DNA of 52,492 bases from assembly GCA_015061185.1 (NCBI GenBank), contig SUWZ01000020.1:1-52492 (forward strand). Reading direction: 5' to 3'. Of the stretch, positions 36,214 through 43,582 are shown one piece after another (within the stretch, counting starts at the first letter, position 1; the number at the start of each line of letters is the position of its first letter). The notes under the pieces are model-generated. The model was not told the origin of the DNA, ran no database searches, and was given only the letters and a program-made list of their open reading frames with translations. Source of the stretch: Bacteroidales bacterium. GTDB taxonomy: Bacteria; Bacteroidota; Bacteroidia; Bacteroidales; Paludibacteraceae. Position numbers and translations under genes: made by a program.

Positions 36214-37071
36214 ATGAGAAGAAGGTTGCTATTGCTGTTTATTTTTGTTTCTACATTCTTAAGTGCGCAGGATTTAACCCTAAAATTGTGGGAGTATCCG
36301 TTGGATGTGAAAGAAAAGCATCCGGAATTGTGGGTATTCAAAGCCAATGAAGCTAAAGCCAATGGAATAACGGTGGTGGTTTGTCCCGGAGGAAGTTACC
36401 ATCATTTAGGTTTAGTCAATGAGGGAAGAGAGGTTGCCGATTATTTGGTAGATTTGGGATATAATGTCTGTGTGTTGCGTTATAGAGTGGGGATGAGACT
36501 TAATCATCATCCAGCCATGATAGAGGATTTACAAAGAGCAGTTCAGATGGTAAGAAGTGAGTCTGAATCGTGGAAAATAAAAAGCGACCATGTTGGTTGT
36601 ATGGGTTTTTCAGCAGGAGGACATTTGGTGACAATGGCAGCTGTATATTCAGACAATAATTTTTTGGAAGGCCGCAAAGAGTATATCCAAAATATTTCTG
36701 TTCGTCCCGATTTTGTTTGTCCTATCTATCCTGTAGTCTCGATGCAAGACAGTTTGGTGCATAAGAAGTCAAGAAAAAACCTTTTGACCAATCATTCAAC
36801 AGAAGAAGAGAGGATTGCCCTCTCGATGGAAGAGCAAATAAAGGAAGGACTGCCTCCATTTTTTGTGTTGGCATGCAAAGATGACGATGTGGTGGATTAT
36901 CGCAATAGTGTAGCTTTGGTGGAAGCATTGAGAGAGAAAAATGTTCCTTGTCGTTTTCATCTTTTCGATAGAGGAGGTCACGGCTTTGGTATGTTAAGAA
37001 CCCGTTCAGAAGAGACCCAAAACTGGGGAATGCTCTTTGACAGTTGGGTGACCGCACTCCTAAAGCGTTAG
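36214..37071 (+). CDS. Secreted alpha/beta-hydrolase (esterase-like)
   Basis: About 285 residues from the ATG at 36214, chosen because it gives a clean signal peptide (MRRRLLLLFIFVSTFLSAQ). An in-frame ATG at 36181 would overlap the exporter gene by 20 bases and cannot be excluded. The serine-hydrolase features are VVVCPGGSYHHLG (oxyanion region), the nucleophile elbow GFSAGGH, CKDDDVVDY (acid) and RGGHGFG (His). It resembles carbohydrate-esterase-like BD-FAE proteins. It could release or process the polyene ester, but a link to the cluster is inferred only from position. Confidence 0.82.
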   Translation: MRRRLLLLFIFVSTFLSAQDLTLKLWEYPLDVKEKHPELWVFKANEAKANGITVVVCPGGSYHHLGLVNEGREVADYLVDLGYNVCVLRYRVGMRLNHHPAMIEDLQRAVQMVRSESESWKIKSDHVGCMGFSAGGHLVTMAAVYSDNNFLEGRKEYIQNISVRPDFVCPIYPVVSMQDSLVHKKSRKNLLTNHSTEEERIALSMEEQIKEGLPPFFVLACKDDDVVDYRNSVALVEALREKNVPCRFHLFDRGGHGFGMLRTRSEETQNWGMLFDSWVTALLKR

Positions 37072-37088
37072 TCAAAATCAGACGTTGC

Positions 37089-37865
37089 CTATAATTCGTT
37101 ATGTATCAGTTTATATGCAATTGACCCCGGTGGCGGAGTTGCAGGGTTGTCATGAATATTAAACCATCGAGCATCCGAAAGTTCGTCAGGTTGAATCTTA
37201 ATTTCGCCACTTTCATATTCTGCAGTAAATGCGAGCATCAATTGAGCCGGAAACGGCCAACTCTGACTCCCTTTGTAGCAGATGTTCTTTACTTTTATGC
37301 CGGTCTCTTCCAGTATTTCTCTTTTTACAGCTTGTTCGGCACTCTCACCTGCCTCCATAAATCCGGCTATACATGCATAAATATCTTGATTGCGTTGTAC
37401 GTGTCTGGCAAGCAAAATCTCCTCTCCTTTTTTAACTAAGACGATGATGCAAGGTTCGATTCGGGGGAATATCAATTTTTTGCATTGAGGACACTCTAAG
37501 GCACTCAGTGTTGCATGGTTTGATAGGGCAGAACCGCAGGAAGAGCAAAACCGATTATCATTTATCCAATTAACAATAGCTTTGGCACGAGATATTCTGA
37601 GGGTCTCTTCCATCTCTTTTTCTGCAAAACAATTTCTAATCGGTTTTAGCATATAGTTTCCCGGAAGATTTTCGGTCGATTTTGTTTCCATAGCACAGTA
37701 ATTGTACTCTTTTTCTTCGATGAAATCGCCTCCGTTTAAAATTTTCTTTATCAGACGCAAATCATCAAACTTAAGAGCGTTACCATCTTTTCTTAGAATT
37801 ATGTCTCTCCCGGCAAATGCGAAACATTCGCCATCCCATTCGTTCGGATTGAGTATTAATGCCAT
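37089..37865 (-). CDS. nudC: NAD+ diphosphatase, NudC family
   Basis: 258 residues. A zinc ribbon (FCSSCGSALSNH and ALECPQCKK, about 105-130) is followed by the Nudix box GFMEAGESAEQAVKREILEE (about 160-182) and the NudC-specific SQSWPFPAQLM (canonical SQPWPFP with one change). It hydrolyses NADH/NAD+ and can remove NAD caps from RNA. It is convergent with the hydrolase gene, 17 bases apart. Confidence 0.94.
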   Translation of the reverse strand: MALILNPNEWDGECFAFAGRDIILRKDGNALKFDDLRLIKKILNGGDFIEEKEYNYCAMETKSTENLPGNYMLKPIRNCFAEKEMEETLRISRAKAIVNWINDNRFCSSCGSALSNHATLSALECPQCKKLIFPRIEPCIIVLVKKGEEILLARHVQRNQDIYACIAGFMEAGESAEQAVKREILEETGIKVKNICYKGSQSWPFPAQLMLAFTAEYESGEIKIQPDELSDARWFNIHDNPATPPPGSIAYKLIHNEL

Positions 37866-38212
37866 TGTTTAAAATTTAGAATCCATTTCGTTTCGACTAA
37901 TCTCTTTACTACGCTTTGTCGTAAGCGATTGTAAATATAGTAATAAATGTTTTTGTAGGGCAGAAGAAAGCACTTTTTTTAGAAGTTGCTTTATATGCCT
38001 TGTATTACAAAATTGCGTATCTTTATGCGAATTTTGCGTATAAATCAATTGGTATTAAAGAACCTAAAAACTAATGAGTTACTGTAAGTTGAGGTTTATC
38101 ATTGTTGAAGAATGGAGCAGTTGTGGAGGCATTGCTCCTGCAACACTAAGGAGGAGATGAAAAATATCATTGAAAGTATGCGTAAGCAGTATGAATCGTA
38201 AGTTTAATCTAT
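37866..38212. other. Intergenic region upstream of the exonuclease gene, only tiny frames
   Basis: No convincing gene. A 28-codon frame from 38074 (MSYCKLRFIIVEEW...) and a 14-codon frame starting at about 38157 after AAGGAGG lie just before the exonuclease; neither has recognisable similarity. A GGAGCA...TGCTCC hairpin occurs at about 38112-38136. Leader peptides or a decayed gene are possible. Confidence 0.3.
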
Positions 38213-38707
38213 ATGAAAGATTTTGTAGCCATAGATTTTGAAACCGCCAATTCTGAGCGATCATCTGTATGTTCCGTAGGAGTAGTAATTGTCCGAGACG
38301 GAAGAATTGAGGATTCGTTCTACTCCCTAATTCGTCCGGAACCCAATTATTACAATAGCTGGTGTACGCAAGTGCATGGATTGACACAAGCGGATACCGA
38401 TGGTGCCTATATCTTTCCAATTGTCTGGGAGCAAATAGAACCCCTGATTGAGGGATTGCCTTTAGTGGCGCATAACAAAGCATTTGACGAAAGCTGTTTG
38501 AAAGCCGTTTTTCGCGCCTATCAGTTAGATTATCCCAACTACGAGTTTCATTGTACCTATCAGGTTGCTCGTCGTGTTTTTGGAAGTAAATTACCTAATC
38601 ATCAGCTTCATACAGTTGCAGCTCAGTGTGGCTATCAATTACAGAACCACCATCATGCCTTGGCAGATGCTGAGGCTTGTGCATGGATAGCGATGTCGCT
38701 GCTTTAG
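38213..38707 (+). CDS. DnaQ-like 3'-5' exonuclease (DEDDh)
   Basis: 164 residues, a bare exonuclease domain. The ExoI motif is VAIDFETANSE (Asp8, Glu10), ExoII is LVAHNKAFDESCL (Asp near 92) and ExoIII is HHHALADAEA (His and Asp near 147-152): the DEDDh class. Such stand-alone proteins proofread or process DNA or RNA ends; the target is unknown. A terminator follows at 38768. Confidence 0.9.
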   Translation: MKDFVAIDFETANSERSSVCSVGVVIVRDGRIEDSFYSLIRPEPNYYNSWCTQVHGLTQADTDGAYIFPIVWEQIEPLIEGLPLVAHNKAFDESCLKAVFRAYQLDYPNYEFHCTYQVARRVFGSKLPNHQLHTVAAQCGYQLQNHHHALADAEACAWIAMSLL

Positions 38708-38767
38708 TGGTGGAGTTGAGACGATTTTTTTTCATTGAGGTCGTATTGCCTAATTCTAAAATGGTTG

Positions 38768-38795
38768 AAAATTCGCAGTAGAGTTGCGAATTTTT
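38768..38795 (+). terminator. Rho-independent terminator after the exonuclease gene
   Basis: AAAATTCGCA pairs with TGCGAATTTT around GTAGAGT, and the downstream arm runs into five T. Confidence 0.7.
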
Positions 38796-38872
38796 AATGA
38801 AAAAAACTTGGTTTTGTACTCGTTTGGATGTATTAAAGTTGAACATTTATTTTGTAAAATAATACAGAAAAA

Positions 38873-40018
38873 ATGAAAAGAATTTGTGTTGAAAATAGTT
38901 ATGGAGATAAAATTTGGTATGTCTTTAATAAGAAAACAAGGACAGCAATTGTGTCGTACAATGGAGAGAGAAGAGAATTTGATGATGTTTCGTATTCCAA
39001 TTCTATTGTTATTCCCAAAGAAGTTCAGTATAATGGGGTGATATACGAAGTTAAGAAAATAGGGAAGAAGGCATTCCGAGATTGTTCTGAGTTAACAAAT
39101 GTTACTATTCCATGCACCATAAACGAGATAAAGTCCTCTGCTTTTGAATGTTGTGATTCACTAAAAAGTATTTCAATTCCCAATAGTGTAAAAAAAATCG
39201 GGAAAAGAGCTTTTTATGGCTGTAATAGTCTAGAAAAAGTGACAATTTCTAGTCAGATTGACAAGATTGAAGAAGAATGTTTCAAATTCTGTTATATGTT
39301 GAAAGATGTCGTAATACCTGAGGGGATAAAAGTAATTGCTATAGATGCCTTTTGGGGTTGTTGGTTTCTAAATAGCGTAACCATTCCCAGTAGTGTAAAT
39401 AAAATCGGATTGGACGCGTTTTCCTCATGCGAGTATCTGATAGATATTATTGTCGCGGAGAATAATTTACATTATAGTTCTGTTGATGGGGTCTTGTTGA
39501 ACAGATCTAAAACAGAAATAATCAAAGTTCCAGAGGGAAAATCCGGATTATATAAAATTCCTGATGGAGTTTCAACAATCGGGCGCAATGCGTTTGATGC
39601 TTGTAAAAAATTAACTCAGGTGTCAATTCCTAGTAGTGTAACAATGATTGAGCCTGCTACATTTTTGTCTTGCGATGCTCTTAATAACATAATTGTGGCT
39701 GAAAATAATTCCTGTTTTTGCTTTGAAGATGGAGTTTTGTTTAATAAATCAAGAACAAATTTGATTTTTGTTTTGAGAGAAAAATTAGGAGAATACACTA
39801 TTCCTAATGATGTGATAAAAATTAATGATTATGCTTTTTATTGCTGTTCCAATCTGATTAGTGTTAAGGTTCCTTCTTCGGTAAAGTTTATTGGCGATTT
39901 TGCATTTGACGATTGTAAAAAACTCAATGTGATAATAGATAATCCCGAAGATTGTTTAACAATAGGGTATAGATCTTTTGGTGGTTGTAAGTCAGTAATA
40001 TTTAGTAAAAGTGAATAA
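38873..40018 (+). CDS. BspA-like leucine-rich repeat protein
   Basis: 381 residues composed almost entirely of LRR_5/BspA repeats with the pattern AFxxCxxLxxVxIPxSVxxIGxxAF (for example AFRDCSELTNVTIP, AFYGCNSLEKVTI and AFDACKKLTQVSIPSSV). Family members are surface or secreted adhesion proteins, but this one has neither a Sec signal nor a T9SS C-terminal domain. It may be cytoplasmic, a truncated derivative or exported otherwise. It is monocistronic, at the border to the accessory region. Confidence 0.88.
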   Translation: MKRICVENSYGDKIWYVFNKKTRTAIVSYNGERREFDDVSYSNSIVIPKEVQYNGVIYEVKKIGKKAFRDCSELTNVTIPCTINEIKSSAFECCDSLKSISIPNSVKKIGKRAFYGCNSLEKVTISSQIDKIEEECFKFCYMLKDVVIPEGIKVIAIDAFWGCWFLNSVTIPSSVNKIGLDAFSSCEYLIDIIVAENNLHYSSVDGVLLNRSKTEIIKVPEGKSGLYKIPDGVSTIGRNAFDACKKLTQVSIPSSVTMIEPATFLSCDALNNIIVAENNSCFCFEDGVLFNKSRTNLIFVLREKLGEYTIPNDVIKINDYAFYCCSNLISVKVPSSVKFIGDFAFDDCKKLNVIIDNPEDCLTIGYRSFGGCKSVIFSKSE

Positions 40019-40186
40019 TTGTTGTGTTATTTAGTCACAGTATAAATTTATTTATTTGGGAAATAATTAGAAGCAAAAACCAGGAAATCTTGTGAGTTCT
40101 TTTGCCTTTTAATCCAATATATAGAGATTATTTTTGATATCTCTTTATTTTTTTGTCATCATTCTCTATTTGTAGATTTTATCATC

Positions 40187-40210
40187 GTAGGGGCGAATTG
40201 CATTCGCCCT
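40187..40210 (+). repeat. REP palindrome 1
   Basis: GTAGGGGCGAAT-TG-CATTCGCCCT, an imperfect palindrome of the GTAGGGGCGAATnnnATTCGCCC type. It is the outermost REP on the 3' side of the RAYT gene. The preceding 40019-40186 holds nothing recognisable. Confidence 0.8.
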
Positions 40211-40294
40211 GTTTTTATTGGGGAAATATTTTTGTGTTGAATTCGATTGTGCTGAATTTGATTTGGGCGAATTCATTTGGTGCGAATCGGTTAT

Positions 40295-40408
40295 TTGTGG
40301 CGAATGTTATTTGGGCGAATGCGATTCGCCCCTACGGGGAATATAATTTATCGGATTGCCATTTTGTCGGATTGTTTTCATTAATATTGCCTTCGTTAAT
40401 TATTTGGG
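40295..40408 (-). pseudogene. Decayed 3' fragment of the RAYT gene (internal deletion copy)
   Basis: 40295-40379 repeats 40434-40518 (the gene end and flank) with one mismatch over 85 bases. 40374-40408 repeats an internal segment of the gene (40684-40718) with about two mismatches. The two parts join at GTTTTC, present at both source sites, so this is a partial RAYT copy that lost the sequence between two short direct repeats. Confidence 0.65.
40313..40335 (-). repeat. REP palindrome 2
   Basis: GGGCGAATGCGATTCGCCC followed by CTAC. It lies inside the decayed RAYT fragment and is identical to REP 3. Confidence 0.8.
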
Positions 40409-40451
40409 TTGAATTTGATTGCGATTAATGCAATTGTGGCGAATGTTATTT

Positions 40452-40474
40452 GGGCGAATGCGATTCGCCCCTAC
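40452..40474 (-). repeat. REP palindrome 3, overlapping the transposase stop codon
   Basis: The minus strand reads GTAGGGGCGAATCGCATTCG and onward. The TAG of this REP is the stop codon of the RAYT gene. Confidence 0.8.
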
Positions 40475-41016
40475 GGGGAATATAATTTATCGGATTGCCA
40501 TTTTGTTGGATTGTTTTCTATATAATTTGATATATGTCTGTATGATGCGACTGTTCGTATTATATGTTCATAATAATTGCGTTGCCAAATGGAATATCCT
40601 AATTGTCGTGAAACCGCACCTTTAAATCCTCTAACTATGGCTCCAACCGTTTTGGATGGTGATTTCATTCGTTGGGGCAAATCGTTTTCATTAATATTGC
40701 CTCCGTTAATTGTTTGGGGCGAATGCGATTCGCCCCTACGGATTTCTATGATTGCATGAAAATGATTGGGCATAACAATATAATTATGCAAACGTACATT
40801 ATCGTGGCGGATATTGATGGTGTTCAACCATTCTTGTTCGACCAATTGTCCTATGTCATTCAATTGCATTTTGCCATCAATAACGTTGCCAAACATACAT
40901 ATTTTGTTAATAGAGCATAGGGTTATGAAATACAAACCCGACTGAGAATAGTCATGCCCCGTCAACCGTATGCTTCGCCTGTGATGAATATCCGGATTAT
41001 ATTTATTTGCCATCAT
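40471..41016 (-). CDS. REP-associated tyrosine transposase (RAYT, Y1_Tnp/IS200-like)
   Basis: 181 residues. HUH nuclease core: the N-terminal strand LTGHDYSQSGLYFITLCS, the metal motif MPNHFHAII (HxH, near 82-88) and the catalytic tyrosine region RNYYEHIIR (near 147-155). The C terminus SDKLYSP ends directly in a REP. The gene is flanked on both sides by GTAGGGGCGAAT-type palindromes, the known substrates of RAYTs. One further REP is translated in frame as RRGESHSP right after the HUH motif. Tandem ATGs follow AAAAAAAGG. All key residues look intact, so it may be active. Confidence 0.88.
   Translation of the reverse strand: MMANKYNPDIHHRRSIRLTGHDYSQSGLYFITLCSINKICMFGNVIDGKMQLNDIGQLVEQEWLNTINIRHDNVRLHNYIVMPNHFHAIIEIRRGESHSPQTINGGNINENDLPQRMKSPSKTVGAIVRGFKGAVSRQLGYSIWQRNYYEHIIRTVASYRHISNYIENNPTKWQSDKLYSP
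40716..40740 (-). repeat. REP palindrome 4, in frame inside the transposase gene
   Basis: The full palindrome GGGCGAATGCGATTCGCCC plus CTACG is encoded in the RAYT open frame, between codons near 91 and 100. Confidence 0.8.
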
Positions 41017-41039
41017 CCTTTTTTTGTAGATTAATCATA

Positions 41040-41099
41040 GTAGGGGCGAATCGCATTCGCCCTATTAATGTATTTGTTGCGAATCGCCTTCGCCCTATA
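41040..41099. repeat. REP palindrome 5 plus a degenerate sixth copy
   Basis: 41040-41065 is GTAGGGGCGAATCGCATTCG followed by CCCTAT. 41077-41099 is a partial copy (GCGAATCGCCTTCGCCCTAT). They lie just upstream of the RAYT start. Confidence 0.7.
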
Positions 41100-41118
41100 T
41101 TTTTATGGGGAAATGGAT

Positions 41119-41315
41119 ACTATCTTTGCATTAAAGAATCGCTACAAACGTAATCTCCCGCTATTGCTCCACCTATATTCTGCACCATTCTGCAGTGTCT
41201 CGCAGAGTCGAGTTCTTACTTTGATGCAAAGGTAGTGCAAGCCGAGAGAAGAACAAAATAAATGAGTTTATTTTTTCATCCGAGGCGCAGCCTACCTTCG
41301 GCGAAGCCAAAGTAG
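41119..41315. repeat. Promoter-bearing intergenic element with inverted ends
   Basis: CTATCTTTGCATTAAAG (from 41120) and, on the minus strand, CTACCTTTGCATCAAAG are inverted copies; each contains a TAnnTTTG -7 box (41121-41128 plus; 41227-41234 minus). The minus-strand box points at the RAYT gene. The adjoining part, GCAAGCCGAGAGAAGAAC and GAGGCGCAGCCTACCTTCGG, resembles an intergenic sequence I remember from many Bacteroidales genomes; that recollection is unverified. Confidence 0.5.
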
Positions 41316-41396
41316 TGAAAATATTTGAAACATGAATTGCTACACTAAAATTTTGCTCCACCTCACTTCGGAATTCCTAATTCACCAAATATAGAA

Positions 41397-41710
41397 TCAA
41401 GAATCCTCATGTTTTTTATACTTCATTGTGTACTTTTCAGATTGAACATCAATGTACATTTGATGTTCTTTTAATCCTTTTTCTTTGGCTATATTACTAA
41501 GAATTTTCTTGTTTATGGCTGAAATATCCTTGCCGTAATATATTGCGACAGGACGTATTTCTGTGCACAAATTAATTTTTGAGGTATTATTATGCTATGC
41601 ACATATTCTAATAACGGTTTTAGCAGAGGTTCTTTTTCTTCATAAGACATAACTTCGGGTATAACCGTTTCTTCTAATAGTTTCTTGAATTCACTTCTCT
41701 TGTTTTCCAT
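41397..41710 (-). pseudogene. Frameshifted gene downstream of hipA (function unknown)
   Basis: A first frame MENKRSEFKKLLEETVIPEV...LLEYVHSII starts inside the end of hipA. After the ATAATAATA stretch (about 41587-41597) the coding sense continues in another frame: NTSKINLCTEIRPVAIYYGK, then SNIAKEKGLKEHQMYIDV and SEKYTMKYKKHEDS, to a TGA at 41397-41399. Joined, it would make about 104 residues, unrecognised. Either a slippage mutation, a sequencing error or programmed frameshifting separates the halves. Its overlap with hipA suggests it was a third gene of the toxin-antitoxin operon. Confidence 0.55.
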
Positions 41711-42984
41711 ATAGAAGAATATTTAACATTAGTAACTCTATTATCAAATACTCCCTCAAACAAACTCATTTCTCGCTTTGCAATGCCTAATTTGGTTACT
41801 AATGTGCGCCAGTCTTTAACAGCCGCCACCACCTCGTTGATTATGGCCTTGGCAATCTCTGGGGTGAGCATATATTCCTCGCACGAGTTGAGTAAAATTG
41901 ACAAATCAGACTCGTTAGTTTTGCTGTTAATTAGCAAGCTTTGATGGTCATTCAGCGTTGGATTCATATCGTATGCAGGCGAAAGGGTCCAACCTTTTGC
42001 AGTAAGTAGAAAACCGTGATTACGGAAATGATCATCGCTGTTGCCGACACATATATTGAATGCAACTCGGCGGAACAACTCTCGCAAGTTCGCGTCAACA
42101 TCGGTACAACTGCTAATGATAAAATCAACAATATCGATATATCCGTGTCCTGTTGTTGCATTATCACCGTCGTTTAATCCAAGCAGTGTCATTGCCAAAG
42201 CAAAATGAATTCTCTTGCCTTCCTCCGTTCTATCAAAGCGACGAGAAAGTAGTGTATGATGCTTGTCGTTTATTTCAAGTGCCTTTGTTTTGGCAGCGTT
42301 AATGCCCGCATTTTTAGCTAACAGGTGGCAGAAATGCTCCCATAGTTCTGCATCGTAATCATCCTTCAATGATGGGAACTTTGCGACATATATACTTCGG
42401 TCCGTATCTACAACATTTGCTTTGGGGCGAGCACCACCAAGTGAAGAACCCGGCTGCACAAGTTGAGCAATCCATCGTTTTTCGGGTAGTGCATTGGTCT
42501 CCTCACTTTTCTCAATCGCCTTGCTTGCGGCAATAAGTTCGCACAAGTCGGTCAATGGAGGAATACGTAATGAGTTGTCGGCGTTTATAAACTCGCCATC
42601 AGGTGTTTCCTTGAAACGGAACCCACCCATACGGGAATAGTCATCAATACCCGTCAAAAAGTCAAACGAAGATAATCGGCGAACTGGTTTGCTTTCCTCT
42701 TGTGCCAAAATTTGTTCACGACGGAGGAGAAGGGTTCTTCCCCATCTGTCGGGCAGTGCATCGGCAAAGCAACCGAAAATATCCTTATTCGGCTGGGTGT
42801 ATTGTATCCCCGGATAGTTGTTAAGGTCTTCACTTAAAGTGATGGCATTGTATTTCTTTATCCAACTATCTGCAAACTTGAAACTATAACTGTCCGAGCC
42901 ACGAAGCGATTCGTAACCAAGTTCACCAACCAACTCAATCTCTTTGAGCCAATCAAAATCGGCATATACATACAATTTCTTCAT
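41674..42984 (-). CDS. hipA: HipA-family serine/threonine kinase toxin
   Basis: 436 residues. The N-terminal subdomain starts MKKLYVYADFDWLKEIELVG. The kinase core has the Ser/Gly-rich P-loop GSSLGGARPKANV (about 179-191), the catalytic loop NSDDHFRNHGF (about 315-325) and the metal motif SPAYDMNP (about 335-342). Relatives phosphorylate aminoacyl-tRNA synthetases or other translation factors and cause dormancy. All catalytic motifs appear intact. It starts six bases after the antitoxin gene; the end overlaps the frameshifted gene. Confidence 0.92.
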   Translation of the reverse strand: MKKLYVYADFDWLKEIELVGELGYESLRGSDSYSFKFADSWIKKYNAITLSEDLNNYPGIQYTQPNKDIFGCFADALPDRWGRTLLLRREQILAQEESKPVRRLSSFDFLTGIDDYSRMGGFRFKETPDGEFINADNSLRIPPLTDLCELIAASKAIEKSEETNALPEKRWIAQLVQPGSSLGGARPKANVVDTDRSIYVAKFPSLKDDYDAELWEHFCHLLAKNAGINAAKTKALEINDKHHTLLSRRFDRTEEGKRIHFALAMTLLGLNDGDNATTGHGYIDIVDFIISSCTDVDANLRELFRRVAFNICVGNSDDHFRNHGFLLTAKGWTLSPAYDMNPTLNDHQSLLINSKTNESDLSILLNSCEEYMLTPEIAKAIINEVVAAVKDWRTLVTKLGIAKREMSLFEGVFDNRVTNVKYSSIWKTREVNSRNY

Positions 42985-42990
42985 AGCACA

Positions 42991-43311
42991 TTACTCTTTT
43001 TTAGACGCCCTTTCACGCTGTGGCAAATTCATATCCTGCAATGCTCTGCCGAGTTCATCATCTTTTGCTAAAGAGAGAATATCATCATCGAGCTGCAGAG
43101 CATACAACACACGCAGATAGATGCCTATCGCCACTGTTGGGGCACCTTTCTCTATGCGCGAAACCGTAAGCGGAGAACAAGTAGCACGCTCCGCAACCTG
43201 AGCAACACTCAAATTACGACGCAAGCGGGCAAGCTTTATCTGCTCGCCAACAACCTGCATTTTTTGCTCCAACTTTCGGGGTAATTTAGTCCCCATCGTA
43301 CTCTTTGTCAT
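42991..43311 (-). CDS. hipB: HipB-like XRE-family antitoxin/repressor
   Basis: 106 residues with a helix-turn-helix domain (about 16-72): GEQIKLARLRRNLSVAQVAER, ATCSPLTVSRIEKG. It pairs with the adjacent HipA toxin, neutralising it and repressing the operon. The C-terminal acidic tail (about 75-106) would contact HipA or be proteolytically labile, as in known HipB proteins. Palindromic sites in the promoter (43314-43338, 43374-43387) are likely binding sites. Confidence 0.9.
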   Translation of the reverse strand: MTKSTMGTKLPRKLEQKMQVVGEQIKLARLRRNLSVAQVAERATCSPLTVSRIEKGAPTVAIGIYLRVLYALQLDDDILSLAKDDELGRALQDMNLPQRERASKKE

Positions 43312-43313
43312 AA

Positions 43314-43343
43314 TTGCAACATATCATATAATATGCAAATATA
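43314..43343 (-). promoter_or_regulatory. hipBA promoter with overlapping operator palindrome
   Basis: A 25-base imperfect palindrome with arms TTGCAACATAT and ATAATATGCAA (43314-43338) overlaps the -7 element TATATTTG (minus strand, 43336-43343). HipB bound here would block transcription. Confidence 0.6.
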
Positions 43344-43373
43344 ATACTTTTTCTTTATTTTATGATAGGTTGA

Positions 43374-43387
43374 GTGCAAATTTGCAC
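43374..43387. promoter_or_regulatory. Second palindrome upstream of hipBA
   Basis: GTGCAAATTTGCAC is a perfect 14-base palindrome about 35 bases upstream of the -7 box. It shares the TGCAAA half-site with the operator, so it may be a second HipB site. Confidence 0.45.
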
Positions 43388-43506
43388 GTTTGATTAGTTT
43401 TTAGTCGCAGGTCTAATTTAAAAAAGTGAGACTTGTCCCACATTTTTGAGAAATCAAATGTATCAGCAATTGAACTGTAAGGAATTTCTTGATAGTTTAA
43501 AACAAA

Positions 43507-43535
43507 CGAACTCGCAAGTCAATCTTGCGAGTTCG
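43507..43535 (-). terminator. Perfect 12 bp hairpin, terminator-like on the minus strand
   Basis: CGAACTCGCAAG and CTTGCGAGTTCG enclose TCAAT. On the minus strand it is followed by TTTGTTTTA. No gene ends here on either strand, so it looks like a relic. Confidence 0.6.
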
Positions 43536-43582
43536 CTGATATTATAGATGTCTCTTTTCTGATAATTATTGACCACATCAAC

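Noticed and set aside
40187-41099. CRISPR array
   Set aside because: The repeats are palindromic REPs with irregular spacing and no unique spacers of constant length; they accompany a RAYT.
42991-43311. Phage repressor instead of HipB
   Set aside because: The immediate downstream HipA kinase with intact motifs and the operator arrangement make hipB the better call.
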